A DNA stretch of 64,000 nt. Origin: Alteribacillus sp. YIM 98480 (GTDB lineage: Bacteria; Bacillota; Bacilli; Bacillales; Marinococcaceae). The position numbers and the translations under genes are program-made. The notes below the pieces were generated by a model that had not been told where the DNA came from, did no database searches, and saw only the letters and a program-made list of their open reading frames with translations. The stretch spans positions 20,887 through 84,886 of the forward strand of contig NZ_VTOK01000019.1 of the NCBI RefSeq assembly GCF_009765375.1, read 5' to 3'. Positions 17,339 to 26,561 of this stretch are shown in pieces. How positions within the stretch are numbered: the first letter of the stretch is position 1; each line of letters opens with the position of its first letter.

Positions 17339-19027
17339 TCATAAAAATTTATAAACAAATGCTTCGTAAGGGGCTAGGCAAATCGATGCTAAATGATCAT
17401 TGCCGCTGCGTGCTTCGTCGTTTGAAATTAATAACTTTTTGTTTTCTCCCACATACGAAGCAATATCGTCCCGCTGTACTTTTTTATCTGTGAAATTGCA
17501 AACAACGAGCAGCTTTTCGTTTCCTAATGTGCGTGTGTAAGAAAAGATTTCCTCATCTTCTTCTAACAAAAGCTCGTAATCTCCATACACAACGATTTCT
17601 TCTTGTTTTCTTAATTGAATAAGCTTTTGGTAGTAATAGAAAATAGAGTTCTGATCATTGAGTGCTTGTTCTGCATTGATTTGCTTATAGTTTGGATTCA
17701 CGCTGAGCCACGGCCTGTCTTTGGTAAAACCAGCATTTTCTGAGGCATCCCATTGTACCGGTGTCCTCGCATTGTCACGGCCTCTAGCATAAATGGACTG
17801 CATTAATGTATTAGGATCGGCATTAAACTCTTCCCGCTGTTCGTTATACCAATTCAGCGTTTCAATATCCTCATAGTCTTTAATAGAAGGGAACGCTGCA
17901 TTTGTCATCCCTATTTCTTCTCCCTGGTAAATATAAGGCGTGCCTTTCATCATATGAAGACAGGTCGCAAGCATTTTCGCTGATTTTTCTCTGTAGTCTT
18001 TGTCATTACCGAAGCGAGAAACCACCCGGGGCTGGTCATGGTTGTTCCAATAAAGGCTGTTCCATCCTTTCTGTGCCAGCCCTTTTTGCCACTTTGTCAT
18101 AATTTTTTTCATATCGGTTAACTTCCACGGAAGGTTATCCCACTTGCCGCCAGGACCATCACCGAGTCCCATATGTTCAAAGTGAAACACCATATTTAAT
18201 TCTTCTCTTTCTTCTGCAGTGTAACGTTTTGCTTCATCTACGTTAACACCCGGCATTTCTCCGACCGTCATAACATCGTAGTGCTGAAGCACTTCATTGT
18301 TCATTTCTCGTAAAAATTCATGAATGCGTGGACCGTTCTTAAAGTATGGAGAGCCTGATGCATAATTCTGTCCTGGTTTCTTTTCGCCGTCAGGAAAGCG
18401 CTGATCTTTAGAAATAAAGTTAATAACGTCCATACGAAAACCGTCGACACCTTTATCCAGCCACCAGCGCATCATATCATACACTTGTTTACGCAGGTCA
18501 GGATTTTCCCAATTTAAGTCAGGCTGTTTTTTACTGAAAAGGTGAAGATAGTACTCCCCTGTTTGTTCATCATACTGCCATGCAGACCCGCTGAAATTCG
18601 AGGCCCAATTATTCGGTTCTTCGCCGTTTTTCCCTTCTTTCCAGATGTAATAGTCTCTTTTTGGATTATTTTTGGAGGAACGGGCCTCGACAAACCAGGG
18701 ATGTTCATCGGAAGTATGATTAACTACCAAATCCATCACAAGCTTTAAGCCTCGTTTATGCATTTCTGCTAACAGTTCATCAAATTCTTCCATCGTGCCG
18801 AATTCATCCATAATCTGGAGGTAATGGCGGATGTCGTAGCCATTATCATCATTTGGAGAATCATATACCGGAGAAAGCCAAACAACGTCTATTCCTAATT
18901 TTTTCAAATAATCGAGCTTTTCAGTGATACCTTTGATATCGCCAATTCCATCTCCATTGCTGTCATTAAAGCTTCTCGGATAAATTTGATAGACCACGCT
19001 TTCTTTCCACCATTGTTTTGTTTGCAT
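17339..19027 (-). CDS. GH13 alpha-glucosidase / oligo-1,6-glucosidase 2
   Basis: 562-residue glucosidase. With the ATG at 19027 the catalytic residues are Asp200 (GFRMDVINF), Glu257 (TVGEMPGV) and Asp331 (NNHDQPR). The upstream in-frame GTG at 19039 is less likely because GAAAGGGTG, the ribosome binding site, overlaps it and lies 9 bases before the ATG. It is a paralogue of the enzyme at 8886 but has its own control: a 28-bp palindromic operator of the second LacI protein lies upstream. No signal peptide, so it acts in the cytoplasm. Confidence 0.92.
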   Translation of the reverse strand: MQTKQWWKESVVYQIYPRSFNDSNGDGIGDIKGITEKLDYLKKLGIDVVWLSPVYDSPNDDNGYDIRHYLQIMDEFGTMEEFDELLAEMHKRGLKLVMDLVVNHTSDEHPWFVEARSSKNNPKRDYYIWKEGKNGEEPNNWASNFSGSAWQYDEQTGEYYLHLFSKKQPDLNWENPDLRKQVYDMMRWWLDKGVDGFRMDVINFISKDQRFPDGEKKPGQNYASGSPYFKNGPRIHEFLREMNNEVLQHYDVMTVGEMPGVNVDEAKRYTAEEREELNMVFHFEHMGLGDGPGGKWDNLPWKLTDMKKIMTKWQKGLAQKGWNSLYWNNHDQPRVVSRFGNDKDYREKSAKMLATCLHMMKGTPYIYQGEEIGMTNAAFPSIKDYEDIETLNWYNEQREEFNADPNTLMQSIYARGRDNARTPVQWDASENAGFTKDRPWLSVNPNYKQINAEQALNDQNSIFYYYQKLIQLRKQEEIVVYGDYELLLEEDEEIFSYTRTLGNEKLLVVCNFTDKKVQRDDIASYVGENKKLLISNDEARSGNDHLASICLAPYEAFVYKFL

Positions 19028-19053
19028 ACAGTTTAACACCCTTTCTTCTTGGT

Positions 19054-19170
19054 AAGTGCTGAAGTTTCACGCCTAAGTGCTGAATTCTTCCCTCTAACTG
19101 CTGAATTGCCGAAAGAAAGGGTTGAATACAGCTTCCTCTCAGCTGAATTTCCTCTGCTAAGCGCTGAACC
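19054..19170. repeat. Iteron array, family C (TAAGTGCTGAA type)
   Basis: About six copies of a CTAAGTGCTGAA-like motif spaced roughly 21-23 bases (TAAGTGCTGAA twice, TAACTGCTGAA, TAAGCGCTGAA and weaker ones) between the operator at 19203 and the GH13 start. It would be part of the 5' leader of the GH13 mRNA. Related motifs recur at 31204, 42363 and 51800, there in the opposite orientation. Confidence 0.6.
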
Positions 19171-19202
19171 CTCCCTTTAAACATTGTCGACGAAATTGAA
19201 AG

Positions 19203-19230
19203 CGAAAAGAGTAAACGTTTACTCTTTTCG
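19203..19230. promoter_or_regulatory. 28-bp perfect palindrome, operator of LacI regulator 2
   Basis: The centre is AGTAAACGTTTACT, flanked by an extended GAAAAG/CTTTTC arm so that the whole 28 bases are self-complementary. It lies just past the regulator's stop and ~176 bp before the GH13 start. The same centre occurs twice before the regulator gene. The long stem could also act as a weak terminator for the regulator. Confidence 0.8.
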
Positions 19231-19239
19231 TAAAGTATC

Positions 19240-20247
19240 CTACAGTTCTTTTACTGACTCCCGTTCCACAATACGATGAGGCATAATAATGCTTTGCCCA
19301 TCTTCTCCTGTTTTTAACATCTCAAACAGTAATTCTGCTGCTTTTTCTCCCATTTCTCTTAAAGGCTGGGCAACGGTAGTGAGCGGCGGAATCGCCATTT
19401 CTGAAATCTTAATATTGTCATAGCCAATGATAGAAATATCATTCGGGACAGCGATATTCATTTTATAAGCAGAAGCGATCGCGCCGACTGCCATTTCATC
19501 ACTGGCGGCAAATACGGCCGTAATATCTTCGCCTTCCTGTCTTAGCTTTTTAAACATTTCCATGCCTTCTTTATAGGAAAATCCTTCGGCTGAGAAGACG
19601 GAAGGTTTTTCAGTAAGCAATCCGTGGTCACGAAGAGCTGCTTGAAATCCTTCGATTCTCGGAAGACCGGCAATCATATCGTCTGGATTGCCGCTAATCA
19701 TTCCAATCTTCCGGTGCCCTTTTTCGATTAAATAAGAAGCGGCCGTATAGGCAGCATCTTGGTCGTCCACTTTTACATACGGCAGCAGATGCTTTTGAGA
19801 TTTGGTAGACACTAGAACGGTTGGCACCTTCATATCTTTAATAGCTTCATAATATTCGTCGGTTAACATTTCACTGGCAAACAAGATGCCTTCCACTCTT
19901 TTTTCATTTAAAAGCTGAAGATAGTCGAGTGTTCTCTTTCCTTGCGATGCTGTATTACACACAATCACGCTATGTCCCAATTGGTGTGTAACATTTTCAA
20001 TACCATGAAGCAGCTCTGAGGTGACCATACCGGAGACATTAGGAAAAAGAACCCCAATAGTTTGTGTTTTATTATTAATTAACCCTCGTGCTACAGCGTT
20101 TGGCTTATACCCCAATTCTTCGATTGCTGCTTTCACCCGCTTCTTTGTTCCCTCGGAGTAGCCGGCAGAAGTGCTATTTAGAATTCTTGAAACAGTTGCA
20201 ATAGAAACATTTGCGTGCTTGGCCACGTCTTTTATGGTTGGATTCAT
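19240..20247 (-). CDS. LacI family regulator 2
   Basis: 335-residue repressor with helix-turn-helix MNPTIKDVAKHANVSIATVS, the hinge KPNAVARGL and a sugar-binding domain. It shares much with regulator 1 (for example TVAQP near the C-terminus), so the two probably arose by duplication. Three AGTAAACGTTTACT sites surround it: two upstream and one between it and the GH13 gene. This supports control of itself and of the second glucosidase. GAGAGGAAG precedes the ATG. Confidence 0.9.
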   Translation of the reverse strand: MNPTIKDVAKHANVSIATVSRILNSTSAGYSEGTKKRVKAAIEELGYKPNAVARGLINNKTQTIGVLFPNVSGMVTSELLHGIENVTHQLGHSVIVCNTASQGKRTLDYLQLLNEKRVEGILFASEMLTDEYYEAIKDMKVPTVLVSTKSQKHLLPYVKVDDQDAAYTAASYLIEKGHRKIGMISGNPDDMIAGLPRIEGFQAALRDHGLLTEKPSVFSAEGFSYKEGMEMFKKLRQEGEDITAVFAASDEMAVGAIASAYKMNIAVPNDISIIGYDNIKISEMAIPPLTTVAQPLREMGEKAAELLFEMLKTGEDGQSIIMPHRIVERESVKEL

Positions 20248-20268
20248 TTTCTATCTTCCTCTCAGCTA

Positions 20269-20282
20269 AGTAAACGTTTACT
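20269..20282. promoter_or_regulatory. LacI-2 operator, upstream copy 1
   Basis: AGTAAACGTTTACT, 22 bp before the regulator ATG, identical to the centre of the palindrome at 19203. Confidence 0.8.
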
Positions 20283-20298
20283 CAAACAGAAAAAATAT

Positions 20299-20316
20299 AG
20301 AGTAAACGTTTACTCT
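20299..20316. promoter_or_regulatory. LacI-2 operator, upstream copy 2
   Basis: AGAGTAAACGTTTACTCT, a perfect 18-bp palindrome. The centre-to-centre distance to the copy at 20269 is about 32 bp, roughly three helical turns, which would suit cooperative binding. Confidence 0.8.
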
Positions 20317-20445
20317 TCATATGATTGACCTTAATGTACCATCTATCACATGTCAAGAAAAATAAATTTATTTTTTGTCACTTTTTCTCTAGTTGTTGCG
20401 TCAAACTAATGTAAAATATATACAGAAAAACAAGGGGGTAGTTAA

Positions 20446-22332
20446 ATGTGCGGATTTCTCGGGGAATTGACTGATTTTCCAAAAACGATAAATGAACAAG
20501 ATAAATTACGATTTTACGAAAGAAACAATTTACTTTATCATCGCGGGCCTGATGAAGAAGGCTTCTATTTTGATGAACACGTTTCCTTAGGTTTCAGGCG
20601 ATTAAGTATTATTGATTTAGAAAGTGGAAGTCAGCCGGCCAGCTATGACAGTGAAAGATATTGGATTGTGTTTAACGGAGAAATATATAACTTTTTATAC
20701 TTAAAAAGTCAGCTTGTTGATAAGGGGTATAGTTTTTCTACCTCCTCAGAGGCGGAGGTTATTGCAGCGATGTTTACTCATTGGCACGTTAACATGTTTT
20801 CATACCTTCGCGGTATGTTTGCTATTCTTATTTGGGATAAAGATGAAAAAGAACTGTATGGAGCCAGAGATTTTTTTGGTATAAAACCGCTGTATTATAA
20901 AGAGGAAGTTGAAAGGATCACTTTTTCATCTGAAAAGAAAACCTTAATGGCAGAAAAAGAAAATATAAATAAAGAAGCGCTGCACCATTACATGAGTTTT
21001 CAATATGTCCCTGAACATACGCTAACGGCAAACATTTGCACCCTTGCCCCAGGCTGTTACTTTAAGAAAATACCAGGGAAGCCTATTGTTATTTTGAAAT
21101 ATTGGGAACCTTCTTTTCAACCAGTTTACCGTGAAAAAACAGAATGGCAGACACTTATTAAAGAAACATTATTTTCATCCGTCCACGCCCACTTACAAAG
21201 TGACGTTCCCATTGGTTCTTTTTTGTCTGGGGGCGTTGACTCTGCCATTATCGCATCGATTGCAAAAGAGTTTAAACCGGACTTGACTACTTTTTCCATT
21301 GGATTTGAAATACCAGGTTATTCTGAACTCGATGTGGCAAGAGAAACAGCTGAAAAACTAAAAATAAAAAATAAAAGATACACTATTTCCGCTAATGAAT
21401 TTGCAGAAAGTATTCCAAAAATCATGTGGCACATGGATGACCCTCTAGCCGATCCTTCCTGTGTTCCTCTATATTTTTTAGCGAAAGAAGCAAGAAAACA
21501 CGTCAAAGTTGTTTTGTCCGGAGAAGGAGCAGATGAGTTATTTGGCGGTTACAATATTTACCGAGAGCCCTCTTCGTTAAAGCTATTTAATTATTGTCCG
21601 GCTGTTTTACGCGACTTATTAAATCAAGCTGCTAAAGCGCTTCCGGATCGAATGAAAGGAAAGAATTTTATTGAAAGAGGTACGACACCTCTTGCTGAAA
21701 GGTATATTGGCAATGCCAAAATGTTTGAAGAACATGAAAAACGATTGTTTTTAAGAAATACGTCAGATGACTGGAACTATCAAACAGTTACTCGTCCTTT
21801 GTTTGAAAAAGCTAAGCATTTACATCCGGTCCAGCAAATGCAGGCCATAGATATTCAAACGTGGCTCCGCGGTGATATTTTATTAAAAGCAGATAAGATG
21901 ACAATGGCTCATTCTTTGGAACTACGTGTTCCGTTTCTAGATAAAGAGGTATTTGATGTGGCTCGCAAACTGATATTTAACCTCACTATAGCCAATAAAA
22001 CGACAAAATCAATTTTGCGGGATTCTTTTCGCGGAATTGTCCCAGACCATGTATATGATCGCAAAAAACTAGGATTCCCTGTCCCAATTCGTCATTGGTT
22101 AAAACACGAACTGTTTGATTGGGCAGTACATCTTATTAAAAACAGTCAAACGGAACGTTATATCGACAAATCATACATTTTATCGCTATTAGAAGCTCAT
22201 GCTTTAAACAAAGCAGACTACAGCCGTAAAATTTGGACCGTGCTCATTTTTATGATTTGGCATAACGTTTATATGGAAAACAAATATCCATTGGAAAGTA
22301 CGCAGGCGCAGCCAGTCTTAGCAAGTGTTTAA
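20446..22332 (+). CDS. asnO: Glutamine-hydrolysing asparagine synthase, AsnO type
   Basis: 628 residues. Cys2 is the glutaminase nucleophile (MCGFLGE). HRGPDEEG and FNGEIYNF mark the class II amidotransferase domain. The synthetase domain has the pyrophosphate loop SFLSGGVDSA near residue 262, and LSGEGADELFGGYNIYREP. The sequence runs in step with B. subtilis AsnO (YisO), the paralogue linked to sporulation, including KKLGFPVPIRHWLK near the end. It makes asparagine from aspartate, glutamine and ATP. AAGGGGG precedes the ATG. A weak TTGCGT-17-TATACA promoter may lie at 20396-20424. Confidence 0.92.
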   Translation: MCGFLGELTDFPKTINEQDKLRFYERNNLLYHRGPDEEGFYFDEHVSLGFRRLSIIDLESGSQPASYDSERYWIVFNGEIYNFLYLKSQLVDKGYSFSTSSEAEVIAAMFTHWHVNMFSYLRGMFAILIWDKDEKELYGARDFFGIKPLYYKEEVERITFSSEKKTLMAEKENINKEALHHYMSFQYVPEHTLTANICTLAPGCYFKKIPGKPIVILKYWEPSFQPVYREKTEWQTLIKETLFSSVHAHLQSDVPIGSFLSGGVDSAIIASIAKEFKPDLTTFSIGFEIPGYSELDVARETAEKLKIKNKRYTISANEFAESIPKIMWHMDDPLADPSCVPLYFLAKEARKHVKVVLSGEGADELFGGYNIYREPSSLKLFNYCPAVLRDLLNQAAKALPDRMKGKNFIERGTTPLAERYIGNAKMFEEHEKRLFLRNTSDDWNYQTVTRPLFEKAKHLHPVQQMQAIDIQTWLRGDILLKADKMTMAHSLELRVPFLDKEVFDVARKLIFNLTIANKTTKSILRDSFRGIVPDHVYDRKKLGFPVPIRHWLKHELFDWAVHLIKNSQTERYIDKSYILSLLEAHALNKADYSRKIWTVLIFMIWHNVYMENKYPLESTQAQPVLASV

Positions 22333-22403
22333 TGATAATTAGCAGTTATGGCAATGCCTTAAGAGATTCGAAACAAATAGCACAGCTGGCTCACTCTCTC
22401 ATA

Positions 22404-22456
22404 TTAGGAAAACTTGACTTACCGAAAGTCCAAATAGTGTTTTGCAAAGTTAATTC
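22404..22456. repeat. REP-like repeat, family B (half copy)
   Basis: AGGAAAACTTGACTTACCG followed by GCAAAGTTAATT matches the left arm and the tail of the family-B unit seen complete at 32823 and 32917; the right arm of the hairpin is missing. Confidence 0.5.
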
Positions 22457-22460
22457 CCTA

Positions 22461-22612
22461 TATAAAAAAAGCGCAAGCGCCCTGGTCAGCCGCGACAGGT
22501 TCTGGAGCTTTCGCGCAGGGTCGCCTGCGGCCCAGAGTCGAAAGGGAAGAAACCCCGAGCGGCTGGGCGCTGAAGCTAGACATCAAAAACGCCAACTATT
22601 TATAATTTCTTA
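22461..22612. repeat. Dispersed MITE-like repeat, family A copy 2 (short form)
   Basis: Starts TATAAAAAAAGCGCAAGCGCC, contains GGTCAGCCGCGACAGGTT and GAAGCTAGACATC, and ends TTTATAATTTCTTAC. It is the compact form lacking the ~230-base module of copy 1. It lies between asnO and the phn genes, where two genes converge. An apparent 135-codon frame across it (22332-22739) is not a gene. Confidence 0.8.
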
Positions 22613-22622
22613 CCTTTGTATA

Positions 22623-22667
22623 AAAAAGCGAATTATTTGCAGTAAATGCAATGATTCGCTTTTTTTA
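22623..22667. terminator. Bidirectional terminator between asnO and phnE
   Basis: AAAAAGCGAAT and ATTCGCTTTTT form an 11-bp stem around a ~20-base loop. T-runs follow on both strands, so it can end both the asnO and the phn transcripts. Confidence 0.85.
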
Positions 22668-22730
22668 CAGTGTCCTCCTTTGCGGCTCCCATTGGGATTT
22701 ATTTTCCAGAAACAGTATTCATCTTACCCG

Positions 22731-23516
22731 TTAAGTTAAACGAGCTCTTATTTTACCTGATATTATATCAATCATTGTTACCATTACGATGATGCCAAGT
22801 AAAATTATTCCAACTCGTTCCCAGTCTCTTACACTTAAAGCAAATATGAGCGGAGTGCCGATCCCTCCTGCCCCAATAATGCCTAAAATCGTAGCAGCCC
22901 GGACGTTAATTTCAAAGCGGTACAAAACGAAAGAAAAAAAGTTTGGCAAAACCTGAGGAATCACTGCAAACATAAGGGTTTTCACAGGATTGGCTCCCGT
23001 TGCAACCAATGCTTCTCGAGCACTTAAGTCTACTCCTTCCATATCCTCAGAAATAAGCTTTCCGAGCATCCCAACTGCTCCAATCCCCAGGGCTAGAACC
23101 CCCGAAAAAGCTCCGGGACCAACTGCTTTGATAAACAAAAGCGCAAGCACTATATCAGGAAAGACACGAATGAAGCTTAAAATAAATTTATTTGTTCCAA
23201 CAATAGCTTTATTCTTCATGATATTACGAGCAGCCATAAACGAAAAAGGGATGCACAGAAAGGATGCGATAAACGTTCCCAGTAACGCTATCGCCAACGT
23301 GTCCAGCAAACCACGCAGCAAATCCTCTCCTTTTGGATCATAAACATAAGTCCAGTCCGGCTGCAGCAGCCCTGAAAAAATAGAAGAAATAACTTCCATC
23401 GAAGTTTCTTTAAACTGCAAAACCGGCAAACCAGAAAATGCCCAAATGTAAACAGCCAGTACAGCGATCACAACCAGCACTCTTCGAATAATTAGAAGTG
23501 ATTTGTCTCGCTTCAT
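22731..23516 (-). CDS. phnE: Phosphonate-type ABC transporter permease, second subunit
   Basis: 261-residue permease of the PhnE family. The conserved loop GVDLSAREALVATGANPVKTLMFAVIPQ and the C-terminal [20 protein letters not shown] are visible. Its start overlaps the stop of the preceding permease by four bases (ATGA), so the two are translationally coupled and form a heterodimer. It imports a phosphonate, phosphite or related oxyanion. Confidence 0.9.
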   Translation of the reverse strand: MKRDKSLLIIRRVLVVIAVLAVYIWAFSGLPVLQFKETSMEVISSIFSGLLQPDWTYVYDPKGEDLLRGLLDTLAIALLGTFIASFLCIPFSFMAARNIMKNKAIVGTNKFILSFIRVFPDIVLALLFIKAVGPGAFSGVLALGIGAVGMLGKLISEDMEGVDLSAREALVATGANPVKTLMFAVIPQVLPNFFSFVLYRFEINVRAATILGIIGAGGIGTPLIFALSVRDWERVGIILLGIIVMVTMIDIISGKIRARLT

Positions 23517-24316
23517 GTTAATTTCTCCCTTGCAACCGTACTAACATAGTCAATAATTAACACTACTGCTAAGGTATATACAATCAAGGAAGCCGTTTTA
23601 TCGTATTCAAAAAAGCCTAACGTTTGTTCATAATACAATCCAATTCCTCCTGCACCGACTAACCCCAGTACAGCTGCCGCTCGGACATTAATTTCAAAGG
23701 CATATAAAAAAAACGAGACAAACGTCGAAGTAACTTGGGGAACAACTCCAAATACGATCCACTTTATCTTATTAGCACCAACAGCGGTCATTGCTTCCAT
23801 TGGTCCAGGATCAATGGATTCAATCGACTCATAGAACAATTTGGCAATAATGCCGAGTGAAAAGAGAGCTAACGCAAAAATACCTGGAATAGGACCAATA
23901 CCAAATATAGCCACAAATATCGCAGCCAAAAGAAGTTCTGGAAGTGTTCGAATTAAATTTAAAATAAATCGGCAAGGGATGGTTACCCATGACGTATGAA
24001 TAACATTTCTAGCCGCCAGCATAGAAAGCGGTGCGGCTAAAAGCCCCCCAATCGTCGTACCGACCACTGCCATTCTGATTGTTTCTAAAATCGGAACAGT
24101 GATCTGAGAGAAATAACCCCAATTCGGAGGAATCAATTGGACAATGAGATCCCACATATTTGGGAGACCAGACATCAATTCTTCCAATGAAAACCCTATC
24201 TGCCAGCCGCTTGCCATTACTAGCAGTAAAACAAGCAGAACAGTTATGTGCTGCTTCGTTTTTTTAGGCGGAGCCGGCATTCCTGTGGTTTGATTTTTTA
24301 ATTCTGCTGTTCTCAT
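23513..24316 (-). CDS. phnE: Phosphonate-type ABC transporter permease, first subunit
   Basis: 267-residue PhnE-family permease with a longer cytoplasmic N-terminus ([19 protein letters not shown]). It shares the [20 protein letters not shown] signature with its partner. The start overlaps the phnC stop by four bases. Two different PhnE proteins in one operon is a common bacillar arrangement. Confidence 0.9.
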   Translation of the reverse strand: MRTAELKNQTTGMPAPPKKTKQHITVLLVLLLVMASGWQIGFSLEELMSGLPNMWDLIVQLIPPNWGYFSQITVPILETIRMAVVGTTIGGLLAAPLSMLAARNVIHTSWVTIPCRFILNLIRTLPELLLAAIFVAIFGIGPIPGIFALALFSLGIIAKLFYESIESIDPGPMEAMTAVGANKIKWIVFGVVPQVTSTFVSFFLYAFEINVRAAAVLGLVGAGGIGLYYEQTLGFFEYDKTASLIVYTLAVVLIIDYVSTVAREKLT

Positions 24317-25083
24317 CGCGCCACACCCATTATTTCATCTTCTTCCAACGGACGTCCGTAAATCTCAGCAAACATCTCGTCTGTTGCATTTTCAACTGGT
24401 CCATCAAAAACAACTTCTCCTTGCTTTAAACCGATTATTCTCGTAGCATATTTTCTTGCCACGTCGATAAAATGCAAATTAACAACCATTGTTATACCTA
24501 ATTCCTGGTTTATATGCTGCAAGTCATCCATCACTTGTTTTGTCGTTAACGGATCAAGTGATGCCACGGGCTCATCAGCAAGAATAAGTTTTGCTTCTTG
24601 CGCTAATGCCCTGGCAATTGAAACCCGCTGCTGCTGCCCGCCGGAAAGCTGGTCTGCTCTCATGTAAGCTTTTTCAGGCATATTCACTCGTTTTAAAGCC
24701 TGAATGGCAAGTTCTTTATCCTTTTTTGGAAACAAACCGAGAACCATCTTCCACGTCGCATGGTACCCTACCCGTCCGGATAGGACGTTACGCATCACAG
24801 AAGAACGTTTTACAAGATTAAAATGTTGAAAGATCATCCCAATGTCACGGCGAATACGGTATAAGTCGGTTCCTTGTGCTTTTGTAATAGATTTACCTCC
24901 AACGATAATTTCTCCGTCACTTACTTCATGCAGGCGATTAATGGACCGAAGCAGCGTCGATTTTCCTGCGCCGGATAAACCAACAACTACAACAAATTCA
25001 CCTTTTTCTATTTTTACATTGATGTTTTTTAATCCTCTTGTTCCGTTTGGATACACTTTAGAAACATTCTTAAACTCTATCAC
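24313..25083 (-). CDS. phnC: Phosphonate-type ABC transporter ATPase
   Basis: 256 residues with Walker [10 protein letters not shown] (near 37), Q-loop [13 protein letters not shown], signature LSGGQQQR and Walker B LILADEP. The phrase [17 protein letters not shown] is typical of PhnC. Start codon GTG, with AGGTG 8 bases upstream. It follows phnD after a 335-bp gap with a terminator-like hairpin. Confidence 0.92.
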   Translation of the reverse strand: MIEFKNVSKVYPNGTRGLKNINVKIEKGEFVVVVGLSGAGKSTLLRSINRLHEVSDGEIIVGGKSITKAQGTDLYRIRRDIGMIFQHFNLVKRSSVMRNVLSGRVGYHATWKMVLGLFPKKDKELAIQALKRVNMPEKAYMRADQLSGGQQQRVSIARALAQEAKLILADEPVASLDPLTTKQVMDDLQHINQELGITMVVNLHFIDVARKYATRIIGLKQGEVVFDGPVENATDEMFAEIYGRPLEEDEIMGVAR

Positions 25084-25275
25084 ATTTTTTCACCTGCTCT
25101 TTCTTTCCTTCGGTAAACGTGAATTTCAGACTTTTTAAAGTAAAATTGGGTAGTGCCATGTCTTTAGGCGAAGGCGATTGCCTAGTTGCACTTATACTGA
25201 TTTCCTCAACGTTTTGACGACATCGATGATTCATCCACGCTAAAATTTTATGCTTTCCTGTTAAAGGGTCAAAGT

Positions 25276-25335
25276 ATAAGAAAAACTAAGACTTCGCCAT
25301 AAGGACTCGGCGGCAAGTCAAGTTTTTCTAGAAGA
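25276..25335 (-). repeat. REP-like hairpin repeat, family B
   Basis: On the minus strand it reads AGAAAAACTTGACTTGCCGCC, a short loop, then GGCGAAGTCTTAGTTTTTCT, forming a long imperfect hairpin. It matches 32823-32879 and 32917-32978 on the plus strand. Confidence 0.65.
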
Positions 25336-25359
25336 TGAAACTTACTATAGTACAAGGAA

Positions 25360-25393
25360 AGAGCTGCCCAAGACGTTTGTCCACGGCAGCTCT
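25360..25393 (-). terminator. Hairpin after phnD
   Basis: AGAGCTGCC and GGCAGCTCT pair (9 bp) with TTTCCTTG following on the minus strand. It would reduce expression of phnC-E-E relative to the binding protein. Confidence 0.7.
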
Positions 25394-25418
25394 TCTTGTC
25401 CATATTCTCACGTAGACG

Positions 25419-26447
25419 TTACTCGACTTCTGCACTTACTTTCTCTTCGTATTCTCTTACGATATCAAAATTGCTGTCATCAGATTCGGTGTATCCTTCA
25501 TGGGAATAAATATCACGAATAATCTCACGGCCTTCTTCATCTTTTCCAATGCTGATAAACGCTTGTGTTACATCTTCTTTCATATCGTCGGTAATTTCTG
25601 GGCGAATGGCGATCGTGTCATTTGGAATATCTTCTGTAAACTCTATAACTTTTGTTTCATCAAACACTTCTTCGTAATCTCCAACTACCGTATTACGAGC
25701 GTCCTGGAAAGTTACAGCAGCATCTACATCTCCATTTAAAAGAGCGATAATGGCCTGATCATGACCTTTCAACGTAATGGGTTCTACGTCTTGAAGAGGA
25801 TGAAGGCCGACATCCATTAAAGAAGCTGCCGGCCATACAAAACCAGCGGAGGATGTTACATTCTGATAACCAATTGCTTTTCCTTCAAGATCTTCAAGAG
25901 ATTCGATATCGGAATCTTCATTTACAATAAACATAGATTTATAGAAATCAACGAGCTCGTCCGTTGCAGAACCATCTTCATCGTTTACACCATATCGCTG
26001 CGCCTGAAGAATGACTTCTGCCGCTCCTTGTTCTTCAGCTAATACATACGCAGTTGGCGGCAAAAATCCTACATCTATCTGTTCAGAGTCCATTGCCTCT
26101 ACAATCGTATTGTAATCAGTTGATACGCTTACTGTTACCGGAATCCCTAATTCATCACCGAGAAGTTCTTCTAACGGCTTTGCTTTCGCTTCGAGCGTGT
26201 CAGCGTTTTGAGAAGGGACAAATTGTACAGTAAGTTCGTCAAGTTCTTCCCCCTCTTCACTAGCTGTTTCTTCGTTTTCTTCACTTACTTCTGCCTCGGC
26301 CTCATCTTCTTCTGCTTCTACTTCTTCGTTTGATTCTGCTTCGATTTCTTCTCCCGCTGCTTCTTCTGATTCCTCGCCTTCACCGCAAGCTGTCATCAAT
26401 CCTAGTGATAGAAGCAGTGAATACCCCATGTACGCAAATTTCTTCAT
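25419..26447 (-). CDS. phnD: Phosphonate/phosphite-type ABC binding lipoprotein
   Basis: 342 residues. Lipoprotein signal with lipobox LMTAC, then a ~50-residue linker made almost only of Glu, Ala and Ser. The PhnD-family binding domain begins at LTVQFVPSQNADTLEAKAKPLEE; DVGFLPPTAYVLAEEQGAAEVILQAQR and YQNVTSSAGFVWPA are family signatures that line the ligand site. First gene of phnDCEE. No C-P lyase or phosphonatase gene is present in the window, so the ligand (phosphonate, phosphite or other) is not fixed by context. The acidic linker fits a salt- or alkali-adapted surface. Confidence 0.9.
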   Translation of the reverse strand: MKKFAYMGYSLLLSLGLMTACGEGEESEEAAGEEIEAESNEEVEAEEDEAEAEVSEENEETASEEGEELDELTVQFVPSQNADTLEAKAKPLEELLGDELGIPVTVSVSTDYNTIVEAMDSEQIDVGFLPPTAYVLAEEQGAAEVILQAQRYGVNDEDGSATDELVDFYKSMFIVNEDSDIESLEDLEGKAIGYQNVTSSAGFVWPAASLMDVGLHPLQDVEPITLKGHDQAIIALLNGDVDAAVTFQDARNTVVGDYEEVFDETKVIEFTEDIPNDTIAIRPEITDDMKEDVTQAFISIGKDEEGREIIRDIYSHEGYTESDDSNFDIVREYEEKVSAEVE

Positions 26448-26561
26448 GTTTTTACCCCCTAAAGTCTTAGTAAGTATTTCTCACTACACTCTAGCAAACT
26501 TGTGTAAAAGGAATATTTTTCTTCCTTGTTGAAATAATTAATTTTGTTTATTTTTTGTAAA

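Larger units (their letters stand above)
25084..25418. other. phnD-phnC gap with two REP-like elements and a hairpin
   Basis: No gene seen. It contains a degenerate family-B element near 25145-25195, a better one at 25276-25335, and a terminator hairpin at 25360-25393. The elements lie inside the operon and would be transcribed whenever reading continues from phnD to phnC. Confidence 0.6.

Noticed and set aside
22332..22739. 135-codon plus frame after asnO
   Set aside because: It runs through the family-A repeat copy and the terminator, has no ribosome binding site, and its protein has no domain pattern.
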